Assembly (NCBI GenBank): GCA_029204225.1
Contig: CM055108.1
Span: 1,320,253-1,384,252, forward strand
DNA: 64,000 bases
Source: Diphasiastrum complanatum
Lineage: Eukaryota; Streptophyta; Lycopodiopsida; Lycopodiales; Lycopodiaceae
Direction of reading: 5' to 3'
The position numbers and the translations under genes are program-made. Positions 42,443 through 52,682 of the stretch are shown in pieces. Under the pieces are notes generated by a model that made no database searches, was not told the origin of the DNA, and saw only the letters and a program-made list of their open reading frames with translations. The number at the start of each line of letters is the position of its first letter. Positions within the stretch are counted from its first letter, which is position 1.

Positions 42443-42757
42443 AATGCATTAGCACATATTCTGGTACATTATTATCCCCTAGCTAAAAGGATTGAGTTCA
42501 TCTCGGATGGAAAGTTTCAAGTTATCAACAACGGTGAAGGAGCTGTTTTTGTTGAGGCAGACGCCGATGCTAACATTTCAGATGTACCAGCAGAAAAGGA
42601 TCTTGATACAGATATGATATTTGGCCATAAGTTTCTACATAGTAGTGTAGGGGAAAGCAAGACTATTCTGGGTCAACCCTTGCTCTTTGCAACAAAGTCA
42701 TGGCTACTTGCCAACCTACTTTGTCATTACTACTTACGAGCTTGCCATCGTTGTTGA
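42443..42757 (+). pseudogene. BAHD acyltransferase gene fragment
   Basis: The frame is open from 42443 to TGA 42755-42757 and begins without ATG: ALAHILVHYYPLAKRIEF, then INNGEGAVFVEADADANISD and a GQPLLFAT stretch. YYPLAxR followed by NGEGxxFVEADAD is the typical N-terminal part of plant BAHD acyltransferases, which transfer acyl groups from CoA to alcohols and amines. The catalytic HxxxD and DFGWG motifs are absent, and after about 42690 the match ends, so only one fragment of roughly 80 residues remains. It sits among repeats and was probably carried or left behind. No intron border was recognised. Confidence 0.6.
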
Positions 42758-43270
42758 CATCCTATTTCACTACAAAACCTAGGGGGTCAGCAGATTGAGA
42801 TTTCAATGCTACTCCATTTGTGTGCTTGATGCCCATTGCTCTGCAGCATACCTAAAAATGCATTGTGGCAAAGTGGTTGTTGCCCCTAATTCTTCACAAC
42901 AGTGAAGCTACTGTAGCTCTGACCTTGACTCTAGACAATCCATTAAGGCACTCCTAATCCCCTATCTCATAAACCATTAAGGCACAACCCCCTATCTCAC
43001 AAACCATTAAGGCACACCCCCCTATCTCATAAACCATTAAAGCACTCCTAACCTTATTTCAAACAATCATCATTTCACAGTTTTTGAACTAATTAGAAGA
43101 TATTTGAATCTCAAAAAGATACATTATCTCCAAACACAAACGCAACTATTCTCTCATTTTTTTAAAAGTCTCATCAACAAGACACTCGAAAATCACTCGA
43201 CACTTGACACTTGAAATAGTCGACACTCAAAAATCACTCGACACTCGACAATCGACACTCAACATATTTT
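42758..43270. other. Unassigned stretch with a short tandem repeat
   Basis: 42944-43045 has three copies of a unit of about 32 bp (CCCCTATCTCATAAACCATT). 43170-43262 repeats CACTCGACA-type words. No gene is seen. Confidence 0.5.
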
Positions 43271-43450
43271 AGGTTTTTCGGGCCATTTTCGAGGTATTTT
43301 TGAGCGATTTTTGAGGTATTTTTGGGCCATTTTCGAGGTATTTTCTTGCCATTTTTGAGATATTTTTGAGGTATTTCCTCGAGATTTTTGAGCCATTTTT
43401 GGGGTATTTTCGGGCCATTTTTGACATATTTTTGGGCCATTTTAGAGGTT
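43271..43450. repeat. 22-bp tandem repeat of T-tracts spaced 11 bp apart
   Basis: About eight units built from the half-units GAGGTATTTTT and GGGCCATTTTC. T-runs of 4-5 recur every 11 bp for about 170 bp. Phasing close to the helical turn predicts intrinsic curvature. A minus-strand ORF through it (KNGPKIPQKWLKN) is a by-product of the repeat. Confidence 0.85.
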
Positions 43451-44435
43451 TGGGATAAGTTCAAATAATTTCGAGTCTAAATGTAATTTATTTGATATGG
43501 TAAGAGCCCACATTCATCATTGTTGATTCACAAATCAATTCCCTTGCTCAAATAGACGATCACAACTCATAAGAAGCCAGTTCTGCAACTAGCATTTACT
43601 ATTTCTAAATTCCAGCCAATCCATAACTTCTGCAAACTTTTGCTCATCCATACCTTGCTTGATATTCTCCCTTGAAAATAACTATTAAGTTTATTAATAA
43701 ATGAAAATAATTATATTTTGTTTATAAGATTCAAGCTTGGACTGACAATTCCACAGTTGCGAGCTTTCTTTCATTAATAACTTTATTTTCTTCCAAATTC
43801 GGCCAAATCTACTTGGCCCAATTCGACCAATTCGACAAAGTTGACCAATTTTTGGACAAACTCGAATATTTGGACGAAGTTTGAATATTTCAAGACTCGA
43901 ATCTTCCAATTGAAATAGTTAGAACATCTATTCGCATGGTGAAATTGAACATTCAACAATTCTAACATAATTTGGTCATGTAATTTCTACTCGATTTGGC
44001 CAATTTTGTTCAATGACCGTTTACCTACACATACATACACATAGACGTACATATACAAACATACATGTACGTGTATGTGTATCTTAAGATTAATTGATAA
44101 CACATCTTAACGATATTGTGATTTTGTTGCTACTGCTTATCAACTGTACAATCAACTTGCTAAAAAATTGTCTATTATTACAATGTTCACCTAATTTTCA
44201 TTCATCAAATTGTGAATTCTTTCTGAAATCCAGTTGCCCTATCAAGGCTGCAAAGTTCAACTCGAAACTGTCGCAAAACTATTGCGAACAAACATCCATT
44301 GAGTCTGCAACTGTCGAGATCAAGATCGAAATTGTCGTGAACATGATGCTCGAAACCCGACACTCAAAAATGTCGCGAAACTCGACACTCGAAAATGTTG
44401 CGAAATTGTCACAAACAAGGCACTCGAAACATCTC

Positions 44436-44437
<2 letters not shown>
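43451..44437. other. Unassigned stretch with CGA-rich words
   Basis: AT-rich. 43795-43910 and 44250-44420 contain recurring words such as ACTCGAA, GACAAA and TCGCGAAA. No gene is seen. Confidence 0.4.

Positions 44438-44523
<86 letters not shown>
44438..44523. repeat. Compound (CT)n(CA)n microsatellite
   Basis: CT to 44486, then CA to 44523. Confidence 0.95.
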
Positions 44524-44525
<2 letters not shown>

Positions 44526-46030
44526 CTCGAATTCAGAGAATTTTTTTCACACAGTTGATTTGACTCAAATTCAGAGAATTTTTCTAGACACGAATGTCTA
44601 AACTTGAATTTTTCTAGACACGAATTGGACTAAATGCACACTCGAATTGGACGAATTTTTTGAGACTCGAAACTCGAATTTTGGAGTCTCCAAATTTTTG
44701 AGACAATTTTTGGAGACTACAAATTGTCGAAACTCAATTAGTGGAGGAACAAATTTTTGGAGACTCAAGACACGAATTTTTGGAGATATTTTTGAGGTAC
44801 ATTTCGAGGTTTCAATTTTTGGAGACACGAAATTTTTGAGACTCAAAACTCGAATTTTTGGAGTGTCTCCAAATTTTCGAGACACAATTTGTGGAGAGAC
44901 AAAATTTTGTGGAGAGACTTGAAACTCAAAATTTTCTAGACTTGAATTTTTGGAGTCTCTAAATTTTTGAGACTCAATTTTTGGAGACTCAAGACACGAA
45001 TTTTTGGAGTCAATTTTGGAGAGATGAATTTTGAATTTTTAGAGGTATTTTCGAGGTACATTTCGAGTTACTTTCGATGTACTTTTGAGGTATTTTCAAT
45101 GGGGTCAGTGTCTCAATTTTTTGAGGTATTTTTGAGGTACTTTTGAGGGTGAGTGTCTCAATTTTTCGAGGTATTTTGAGGTATGTTTCGAGGTAATTTT
45201 TGGAAAATCAAGACACAAATTTTTGGAGGTATTTTTGAGGTACATTTCGAGGTTTGAGGTACTTTCAAGGTATTTTTGATGGTCAATGTCTCAATTTTTC
45301 GAAAAATGTTCGAGGGCCAGTGTCTCGATTTTTGAGGTACTTTTCGAGGTATTTTCAAGGTTTTGAGTCTCAAAATTTTTGAGACACGAAATTTTCGAGA
45401 CTCAAAACTCAAATTTTTGGAGTCTACAAATTTTCGAGACACAATTTGTGGAGAGACAAAATTTTGTGGAGAGACTCAAAACTCGAATTTTTCTAGACTA
45501 GAATTTTTTGAGACTCCAAATTTTCAAGGTACATTTCGAGGTTCATTGTCAATTTGTGGAGAGACAAATTTTTGGAGACTCCAGACACGACTTTTTGGAG
45601 GTCTTTCAAGGTACTTTCGAGGTACACTTTGAGGTATTTTCAATGTATTTTTGTGGTGCTTTTAAGGTATGTCGAGAGTCAGTGTCTCAATTTTTCGAGA
45701 TACTTTCAAGATATTTTGAGATATTGTTGAGGTATTTCAAGGTACTTTTGAGAGTCAATGTCTCCATTTGTGGAGAGATGAATTTTTGGAGATTTTAATT
45801 TTTTGAGATATTTTCGAGGTACTTTTCGAAGTTCGAGGTATTTTTCGTGTTGCATTCTTCAAGGGCCTCCCCTCAAGTGTCGCATTTTTTTTGAAGGTCA
45901 GTGTCGCGAACATAACTAAAAATTTTGCAAAAATTCCCTGAAGGCTTTGCGAGCATTCGCCGATTTTTTTGAAATTTTTGCGAGATTTTTGAGGCCTTTT
46001 CGCGTTTCGAGGTATTTTCGCGAAGGCATC
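44524..46030. repeat. Degenerate short-word repeat array
   Basis: About 1.5 kb made from shuffled words: GAGGTATTTTC, GAGGTACATTTC, AATTTTTGGAGACTC, GAGACACGAA. Parts keep 11-bp spacing of T-runs (for example 45040-45100), as at 43271-43450. AATTTTTGGAG and complements of GAGACTC give many small hairpins. All long frames here are repeat artefacts. It is not a known satellite to me. Confidence 0.7.
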
Positions 46031-46163
46031 ATTTAGCACATCTGAAAAACTTTATCAAGCATAACTTTGTGTTTCGGTGACAGTCACAACAATTTAAAGA
46101 CTGCTTGCTGAAATTTCCTTCAAATGTTGTTGTTTTAGTCATTAACTTTGCGGAGAATTATGT

Positions 46164-46833
46164 TCATTCCTCTCCAAACCTAATAGATTTAGTGGCACGG
46201 ACCATTACATAAGTGCCCTTTGCATTCCTAGTAAAATATTCTTCTTTTCCATTGGTGCGTTCTTCAAAATCACAATTCATCAATAGAGGGTGGCCAATGG
46301 AACTATTTATATATGCAACAATGTTTCCATGCACATCTGGACGTCCATCAATGTATGTACGATTTGCCCTTGAGATGTTGCCTCCTTGCATGCGTTGCTC
46401 CTCTAAAGAACAAGCATTTGAATTCAAGCCATATACTTGCATCCTCCATTGAATTGTATTGAGGTCCTGCATATGGCATCAATGTCACAACACTATTTAA
46501 AGGGACCTCAGTACTACTCCATGCAAAATGGTCCAAACCAGCCTTAGAAAAGTGGTCACTAGGCATGATCATGTACATTCAACCCCAATACGTAAATGGT
46601 GTTCCATTTAATGGTAATGGTGATTGGAGTGGCCAACATAAATATCTACTTCTAATAAAAGTTTTTACTAATGGTTGCAAGCTAGGTGGAAGAGAAAGGT
46701 CAGACAAAAAATCTAGAATGTCTTTTGACACATCAACAGTGCGTAGTAATCTGCAATTATCTTTCAAACTAGACATAATACGTCCAAGACGTGTTCTCTT
46801 TTTTAAGGGGGTGGTCAAGTTTGTGGAATCCAC
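46164..46833 (-). pseudogene. SET-domain-like protein pseudogene
   Basis: Read on the minus strand: DSTNLTTPLKKRTRLGR ... KTFIRSRYLCWPLQSPL ... NGTPFTYWG, then a TGA (46579-46581) in the same frame, then MYMIMPSDHFSKAGLDHFAW and LMPYAGPQYNSMEDAS. A two-base shift near 46368 leads to YIDGRPDVHGNIVAYINSSI, MNCDFEER and MVRATKSIRFGEE. The G-N-x-x-x-Y-I-N-S and A-T-K-S-I-x-x-G-E-E patterns resemble the end of SET methyltransferase domains (substrate pocket and post-Asn tail). The NH(S/C)xxPN signature is altered to NSSIGHP. Premature stop, shift and loss of the C-terminal end show it is dead. Family assignment is moderate. Confidence 0.5.
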
Positions 46834-46907
46834 ATGGAGGACACATGTGCACCATCTAGGATAGGTGTGGTTGGGTGGTAAGAACGTTCTAGAGATTTGG
46901 AGACATG
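46834..46907. other. Left flank of Copia-10, with target duplication
   Basis: Ends in ACATG (46903-46907), repeated at 53338-53342. Confidence 0.8.
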
Positions 46908-47561
46908 TGTGAAAAATACAGATCCTAAGTGGATCTAAACTCCAAGATCATTGGCTTGAATGCTTGCACTCCAAACTACATAAGCTAGGAATTGGCAACA
47001 CATTCTATGCTACCTAGAATGCAAAGAACTTGATCAAAAAGCATTTATCACAAATGGAAACTTCCATAAACATCAAGTGCGGCCCAAAATACATTATACA
47101 GTCCATAATACATCAGCCTATCACTTTTGGAAAGCACCTAAGATCATACACAATAGCTTGAAGACAATACACACAACAATGCTCTCAATGGAGGAAGAAA
47201 CAATGACAATGATCTATTGATCTCAATGAAGCATACAAAAGGTTTCTCCAACCTGTTCTCCACGACTTCCCTACTATTTATGGATGAGGAAGATGACTCT
47301 CTCTCCTCTCTCTAGAAGGTACTTGACCCTAGATATTCCCTATATAGGAAAAATAGCTAAAAATGGCTTATATGACCAAAATACATCAAAATGGTCTCAT
47401 TTTGAAGGGTATGAAGTTTGACACTTCATCATACTGAAAAAATACAGTAAATAAAAACATTGTGGCCTGGTTCACACGTGTGAAACTCCAGAACCAAAAC
47501 TATTTACAATTTTAGCCAATTTAGGCCTCAAACTAGCTAGGAAATGTTGACAATTTTCACA
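46908..47561 (-). repeat. Copia-10 3' LTR
   Basis: 654 bp, on the minus strand TGTGAAAATTGTC to TTTTTCACA. The ends are inverted (TGTGAAAA/TTTTCACA). ACACGTGT at 47474-47481. Confidence 0.95.
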
Positions 47562-50500
47562 CTCCCTCTTCAACATTGGATGCTAGTTTCAACATAGTCT
47601 TTGAGCACATTCCAAGATTAGATCTATGCATTAAATATAGGTCCTTTCCCAATGGTTTGGTGAAGATATCAGCCACACACTCCTTTGAAGAGACATGTTG
47701 AAGCTCCACCTCTTTGGCAATGACTTGATCTCTCACAAAATGGTGAGCAATCTCAATGTGCTTGCTCCTTGCATGAAAAACAGGATTGCTTGCCAAGCTT
47801 TGGGCTGAAAGGTTATCACAAAGTATGATTGGAGTCTTCTCTGGTTCCAGCAAGTGAAGATCCAATAACATCCTCTTGATCCAAAGAATCTCCTTGGTGC
47901 ATGTTGTTAATGCCTTGTACTCGGCTTCGGTGAAAGATAGAGAGATAGTTGGTTGCTTCTTTGATAGCCATGAGACCACTCCATCTCCAAGATAGATTGC
48001 AAAGGCACTTGTTGACTTCCTATCCATTTGATCACCTGCAAAATCTGAATCTGAAAATCCACAAAGGTTAGGTGTAGTACCTCCATACAAGATGCCAAAA
48101 TCTCTAGATCCCGAGATGTATCTAAGTACTCTCTTTCCTAGCTTCCAATGAGCCTCACTAGGATCTTGCATAAATTGACTTAGTTTACCAACCACAAAGC
48201 TTAGATCAGGTCTTGTGATGGTTAACCATATAAGAGATCCTATTAGCTTTCTATAGAGAGTAATGTCCTTGAAGGATCTTTCATTACTTCTTGTAGTTAG
48301 CTTTACATTTGATTCCATAGGAGTAGAAACAACTTTACAATCTTCCATATGAAACCTTTTTAGAATAGAGTTAACATACTTTTCTTGACATATGAATGTA
48401 GATTTAGAAGTTCTAATAATCTCTATTCCTAAGATATAATGAAGTTTACCAAGATCTTGAATTTCAAACTCTCTTTTGAGTGCCATCTTGATTTCATCTA
48501 TATCTAGATTGTTACCACCACTTAAGATAATGTCATCAACATAGATCAAAAGTAAAGTGATATCATTTTCATTCAATCTAAAGTAGAGAGAATGATCATA
48601 CTCACTCATAACAAAGTTTTGAGAAAGTAAGAAGGAATTGAGCTTAGCATACCAACTCCTTGGTGCTTGCTTTAGCCCATACAAACTCTTTTGGAGATAG
48701 CACACATGATTAGGCTCATCATGTGAAACATAGCCCTCGGGTTGCTCCATGTAAATATCTTCTTCAAGATCACCATTCAAGAAGGCATTAGTAACATCCA
48801 TTTGCCACATATCCCAATCATAAAGAGTTGCAAGAGAGATTAGGATTCGAATAGTTACCATCTTTGCCACGGGTGCAAAGGTCTCATCATAGTCAATACC
48901 ATATTCTTGAGCATACCCCTTTGCCACCAACCTTGCCTTGTACTTGTTGATTGATCCATCTTGATTTGTCTTGATCTTGAAGATCCACTTACAACCAATT
49001 GCCTTCTTGTCCTTTGGAAGCTTTACCAACCTCCATGTGTTGCTTTTGATGAGTGCTTGATGCTCATGATCCATGGCTTGGATCCATTCCTTCTTTTGAA
49101 TTGCTTCACCTACACAAGTTGGTTCATCAAAAGAGGTAAGAAAAGCAAAGTTAGAGTTGTCCACCACTTGCTTTCCTTTTTCATCATAGGTTAGCCTTGA
49201 TGGCTTAGCCCTTTGCCTTTGAGTCTTCCTTGAAGTTTGCTTTGGAGTGGCATCTCCATCTTCATCCATGACATCTTGCACATCATGATGATTAGTAGGC
49301 ACATCAACATCAACATCAACAACATTGGAAACATTCTCTTCATGAAAGATGACATCCCTACTTATGACAACTTTCTTTGTAGAAGGAATGTACACTTTGT
49401 AAGCCTTGCTTACTTCACTATAGCCAACAAACACACCCTTCTTTGATGAAGGATCTTCTTTAGTTCTATCATCAAGTGTGATATTGACAAAACATGTACA
49501 TCCAAAGATCCTACAATGCTTGACACTCGGCCTTCTACCATAAAGAACCTCATGAGGAGTTTTACCATCCAAGGAAGCACTTGTCCATCTATTACATAGA
49601 TAGTTAGCACATGCTAAAGCTTCCCCCCAAAAAGACTTAGCAAGATTAGCATGTAGTCTCATTGCCTTGGCACATTCACAAAGGGTTCTATTCTTCCTCT
49701 CGGCCACTCCATTCTGTTGTGGAGTCCTAGGACTAGACATCTCCCTCTTAATCCCATGTGCTATACAAAAGTCTTTGAACCTATTTGAGGTGTATTCCCC
49801 TCCATTATCAGATCTTAAGCATTTGATCTTTGTATTGAATTGGTTTTCCATTTCATTCTTGAACTTGACAAATGCAGCAAACACTTCATCCTTACTTTTA
49901 AGAAGATAGATCCAAGTATACCTACTAAAGTCATCAATGAAAGTTGCATACATCTTTGCCCCACCATTGCTAGTTGTACTAGAAGAATGAATATCAGAAT
50001 GCACAAGTTGAAAAGCTTCTTTAGATCTAGAAGTAGATCTATAATAAGCAAGTCTATGAGATTTGGACAAGGCACAATGTTCACAAACACTATTGTTTGC
50101 AACAAGACTTTTAGGGAGACCAAGAACAAGCTCTTTCTTTGCCATTACCTCCAAAGATTTGAAGTTGGGATGGCCCAACCTCTTGTGCCAAACTTCTTGG
50201 TTTGTCAATTGCTCCCTAGCCATACATCCTTCATGATTAGAGATCACACATGCATCAAGCTTGAAAAGTTTACCATGCCTCCTACCTTGAGCAATAAAGG
50301 ATCCACATTTACTTATCAAACATGCATCTCCAATGAACTCCACATCAAGTCCTTTGTCAATCATTTGACTTACACTAAGCAAATTCTTAGTGATTGAAGG
50401 AATGTACAAAACATTTTCAAGATTTGCTTTCCTATTTGTTGAAAGGGAAATAGGAATAGTGCCTATGCCTTTGATGTCACATTGACCATCATTTGCAGTG

Positions 50501-51510
50501 TAGATGATGTTACCTTCTCCCTCATAAGACAATAAGGATGTAAAGTATTCCTTATGTCTTGTCATGTGAGATGAGGCTCCACTATCAATCCACCAAGGAT
50601 CATTATCATCTATGTTGGCTAACAAACTTGAAGTCATAACAAGTGATTCACATGTGTTATGTTCTTCCTCATCTATTGTAAGATTTCCTTGCCTCTCTCC
50701 TTGCTCTGTTTTCTTCTTATAACATTCATTTCCAAAATGACCTTTTATCCCACAATAAAAGCACTTGAACTTTGACTTATTGTTCTTAGTAGAAGAGGAA
50801 GAGGAAGAGTGATCATCATGATCAAAGTTACCACCTTTGGACCATTTCCCTTTGCCTTTACCTTTGCCCTTGAATTTGCCTTTTGTGAAGAAAGCCTCTT
50901 CACCTCCACCTTGCAAGGATGCACCATCAAGCTTTGATTGCAACCTATGTTCTTCAGCCAATAAGATTTCTTGCAAGTCAACCACACTTGGCAAGACTCT
51001 TTGAATGGCAAAACTTTGCACAAGGTTAGCATGTTCATTTAGCAAACCATTCAACATAACTTGGACTATTTCACCATCTTTTATGTTCTCATCAATGCAT
51101 GCTAAATCATCACTTAGGGACTTAACTCTCAAGATAAATGCAGGAGCACTTTCACCCTCTCTTTGCCTACTAGAAAATATTTGTCTCCTTAGGGTCAATA
51201 CCCTAGATGTGGACTTTGATTCAAAGAGCTTCTTTAAGGCATTCCATGCCTCACTTGCACTTTGACACTTTCCAACTTCCTTGAGAAGTTCATTTGTAAC
51301 ATTCATTTTAATGATATGAAGAGCCCTTTTGGCCTTCTTATCAAACCTTTGTTGCTCTTGAAGTGTGAGAGGTCTCTCTTCAATTTCTGCAACTATGTCC
51401 ATGAGTTCATTCAACTCAAGTAAGGACTCCATCCTCACTTTCCAAGTAGAGTAGTTTGATGAACTCAACCTTTCACTAGACTCTAGCATGATCCCACCAT
51501 TGGAAGCCAT
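47557..51510 (-). CDS. Copia-10 gag-pol polyprotein, intact
   Basis: 1317 codons without interruption. Gag lies at residues 1 to about 245 (SNYSTWKVRMESLLELNEL). The zinc knuckle follows with Cys250, Cys253, His258 and Cys263 (CFYCGIKGHFGNEC). The aspartic protease has Asp309-Ser-Gly-Ala (WWIDSGASSHMT), and pre-integrase reads EVWHKRLGHPNFKSLE. Integrase shows HSDIHSS, KCLRSDNGGEYTS and PQQNGVAERKNRTLCE. RT shows AIGCKWIFKIKTNQDGS, QMDVTNAFLNGDLEEDIYM and the active site LLIYVDDIILSG. RNase H shows SDSDFAGDQMDRKS, SFTEAEYKALTT, HARSKHIEIAHHFVRD and VADIFTKPLG. The protein cuts itself and copies and integrates the element from virus-like particles. It ends EEGV, with the stop at LTR bases 3-5. 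Gag and pol share one frame, as is usual for plant copia. Confidence 0.97.
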   Translation of the reverse strand: MASNGGIMLESSERLSSSNYSTWKVRMESLLELNELMDIVAEIEERPLTLQEQQRFDKKAKRALHIIKMNVTNELLKEVGKCQSASEAWNALKKLFESKSTSRVLTLRRQIFSSRQREGESAPAFILRVKSLSDDLACIDENIKDGEIVQVMLNGLLNEHANLVQSFAIQRVLPSVVDLQEILLAEEHRLQSKLDGASLQGGGEEAFFTKGKFKGKGKGKGKWSKGGNFDHDDHSSSSSSTKNNKSKFKCFYCGIKGHFGNECYKKKTEQGERQGNLTIDEEEHNTCESLVMTSSLLANIDDNDPWWIDSGASSHMTRHKEYFTSLLSYEGEGNIIYTANDGQCDIKGIGTIPISLSTNRKANLENVLYIPSITKNLLSVSQMIDKGLDVEFIGDACLISKCGSFIAQGRRHGKLFKLDACVISNHEGCMAREQLTNQEVWHKRLGHPNFKSLEVMAKKELVLGLPKSLVANNSVCEHCALSKSHRLAYYRSTSRSKEAFQLVHSDIHSSSTTSNGGAKMYATFIDDFSRYTWIYLLKSKDEVFAAFVKFKNEMENQFNTKIKCLRSDNGGEYTSNRFKDFCIAHGIKREMSSPRTPQQNGVAERKNRTLCECAKAMRLHANLAKSFWGEALACANYLCNRWTSASLDGKTPHEVLYGRRPSVKHCRIFGCTCFVNITLDDRTKEDPSSKKGVFVGYSEVSKAYKVYIPSTKKVVISRDVIFHEENVSNVVDVDVDVPTNHHDVQDVMDEDGDATPKQTSRKTQRQRAKPSRLTYDEKGKQVVDNSNFAFLTSFDEPTCVGEAIQKKEWIQAMDHEHQALIKSNTWRLVKLPKDKKAIGCKWIFKIKTNQDGSINKYKARLVAKGYAQEYGIDYDETFAPVAKMVTIRILISLATLYDWDMWQMDVTNAFLNGDLEEDIYMEQPEGYVSHDEPNHVCYLQKSLYGLKQAPRSWYAKLNSFLLSQNFVMSEYDHSLYFRLNENDITLLLIYVDDIILSGGNNLDIDEIKMALKREFEIQDLGKLHYILGIEIIRTSKSTFICQEKYVNSILKRFHMEDCKVVSTPMESNVKLTTRSNERSFKDITLYRKLIGSLIWLTITRPDLSFVVGKLSQFMQDPSEAHWKLGKRVLRYISGSRDFGILYGGTTPNLCGFSDSDFAGDQMDRKSTSAFAIYLGDGVVSWLSKKQPTISLSFTEAEYKALTTCTKEILWIKRMLLDLHLLEPEKTPIILCDNLSAQSLASNPVFHARSKHIEIAHHFVRDQVIAKEVELQHVSSKECVADIFTKPLGKDLYLMHRSNLGMCSKTMLKLASNVEEGV
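47562..47572 (-). other. Copia-10 polypurine tract
   Basis: GAAGAGGGAG on the minus strand right before the 3' LTR; it also encodes the last residues of gag-pol. Confidence 0.8.
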
Positions 51511-52670
51511 GATTCTAATGTTTCTTCAACTTTTAGGTTCTGTCCTAAAGCACTTAGCACTCACTTTTCTCTCAACAAATGATAGATAAAGAGATCTATG
51601 AAGATTTAGGACCCTAAAACACTTCTATCTTGAACCTAGATGGTTTCCAAGCATAGAAAGGAAGATTGAAACACATGCAACACTTTGCACACACTAAGAA
51701 TGGATTACAAAATCAAACCAACCTGAACACACTCTTGCTTAAGCTCTCAAACTTTCCAGCAAGTGACCAACTCAAGTTATGGTGTGAAGAGTTACTTGCA
51801 TTCTTAGAAAATACCCAAAACTAGGATGCCAAGATTACCTAGTAATGAATAAACTTGATTAACATATGATCAACACACTAAGATATTGATTCAACCTGTA
51901 AAACCACATGTAAACCACACTTCTAAAAGTTTATAAACTCCAGCAAGTGATAAATACAAGATTTAGAGGTGAATGAATGAGCACACTTAGTGAATCACAA
52001 GACTAGCTTCACTATCTTGTCAAATCTTGGTGTTTAGATGTAGATCTAAGATCACTTCACATGAGAATGTTCCTCAACCTGTTAAGAACCTGAAAACACA
52101 CTTGCATAATGGTTAACACCTTCCAGCAAATGCTCCAATCAAATTACATAAGGAGAGTTACTTACATGCTCAACAAAGTACACCAAAATTTATGCCAAAA
52201 TTGATGACAATCTTTACAATATGCTCTTCACAATGGAGCTTACAATATGTTCACCCAAAAAAGGGGATCTTTCATCCAAATGGGAGCTTTGCTCAGCCTT
52301 TAGGAGAATTACAACTCACTCAAAAGAGCATTTGTCATCCACTTAAGGAGAAGTTTCATCCACTTAAGGAGAGTGTTCATCCAAGAATGGAGATTGTCAA
52401 CAATAGGATTGAAAAGAACATTGTTAGTATTGAATATGCACAAGCCTCACAATCACAAATGATTAGGTGTTATGATCTGATCCAAAATAGTTTCTTTTCA
52501 GCCTCTGATCTTCAATAGACCTGAAATATGCTTTTGATCCACAAGTTCAACTCACAAAACAAAGGTTAGTAAGATTTGATCAACAAAGCAATGCAAAATC
52601 ATGCTAGAACTTGATCAAACATCCAAATATCACCAAAAATGGAATACTTACTGTAAATAGAAGCCAACCA
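51511..52670 (-). other. Copia-10 untranslated leader
   Basis: 1.16 kb between primer site and gag. Three diverged units of about 180 bp share CAACCTG ... CCAGCAAGTG (starting near 51720, 51895 and 52075). 52315-52385 has a small repeat TTCATCCACTTAAGGAGA. A plus-strand 108-codon frame (52192-52518) is antisense to the element and is probably meaningless. Confidence 0.6.
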
Positions 52671-52682
52671 GCTCTGATACCA
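52671..52682 (-). other. Copia-10 primer-binding site
   Basis: TGGTATCAGAGC on the minus strand, directly after the 5' LTR, a perfect initiator tRNA-Met site. Confidence 0.95.

Noticed and set aside
43234-43464. A lysine-rich heptad protein (KNGPKIPQKW repeats)
   Set aside because: It is the translation of the 22-bp repeat.
49815-50397. Long frames antisense or out of frame inside Copia-10
   Set aside because: They overlap the intact gag-pol and have no independent support.
52192-52518. A 108-codon plus-strand gene in the Copia-10 leader
   Set aside because: It is antisense to the element, built partly from a short repeat (HPLKE units), and has no known domain.
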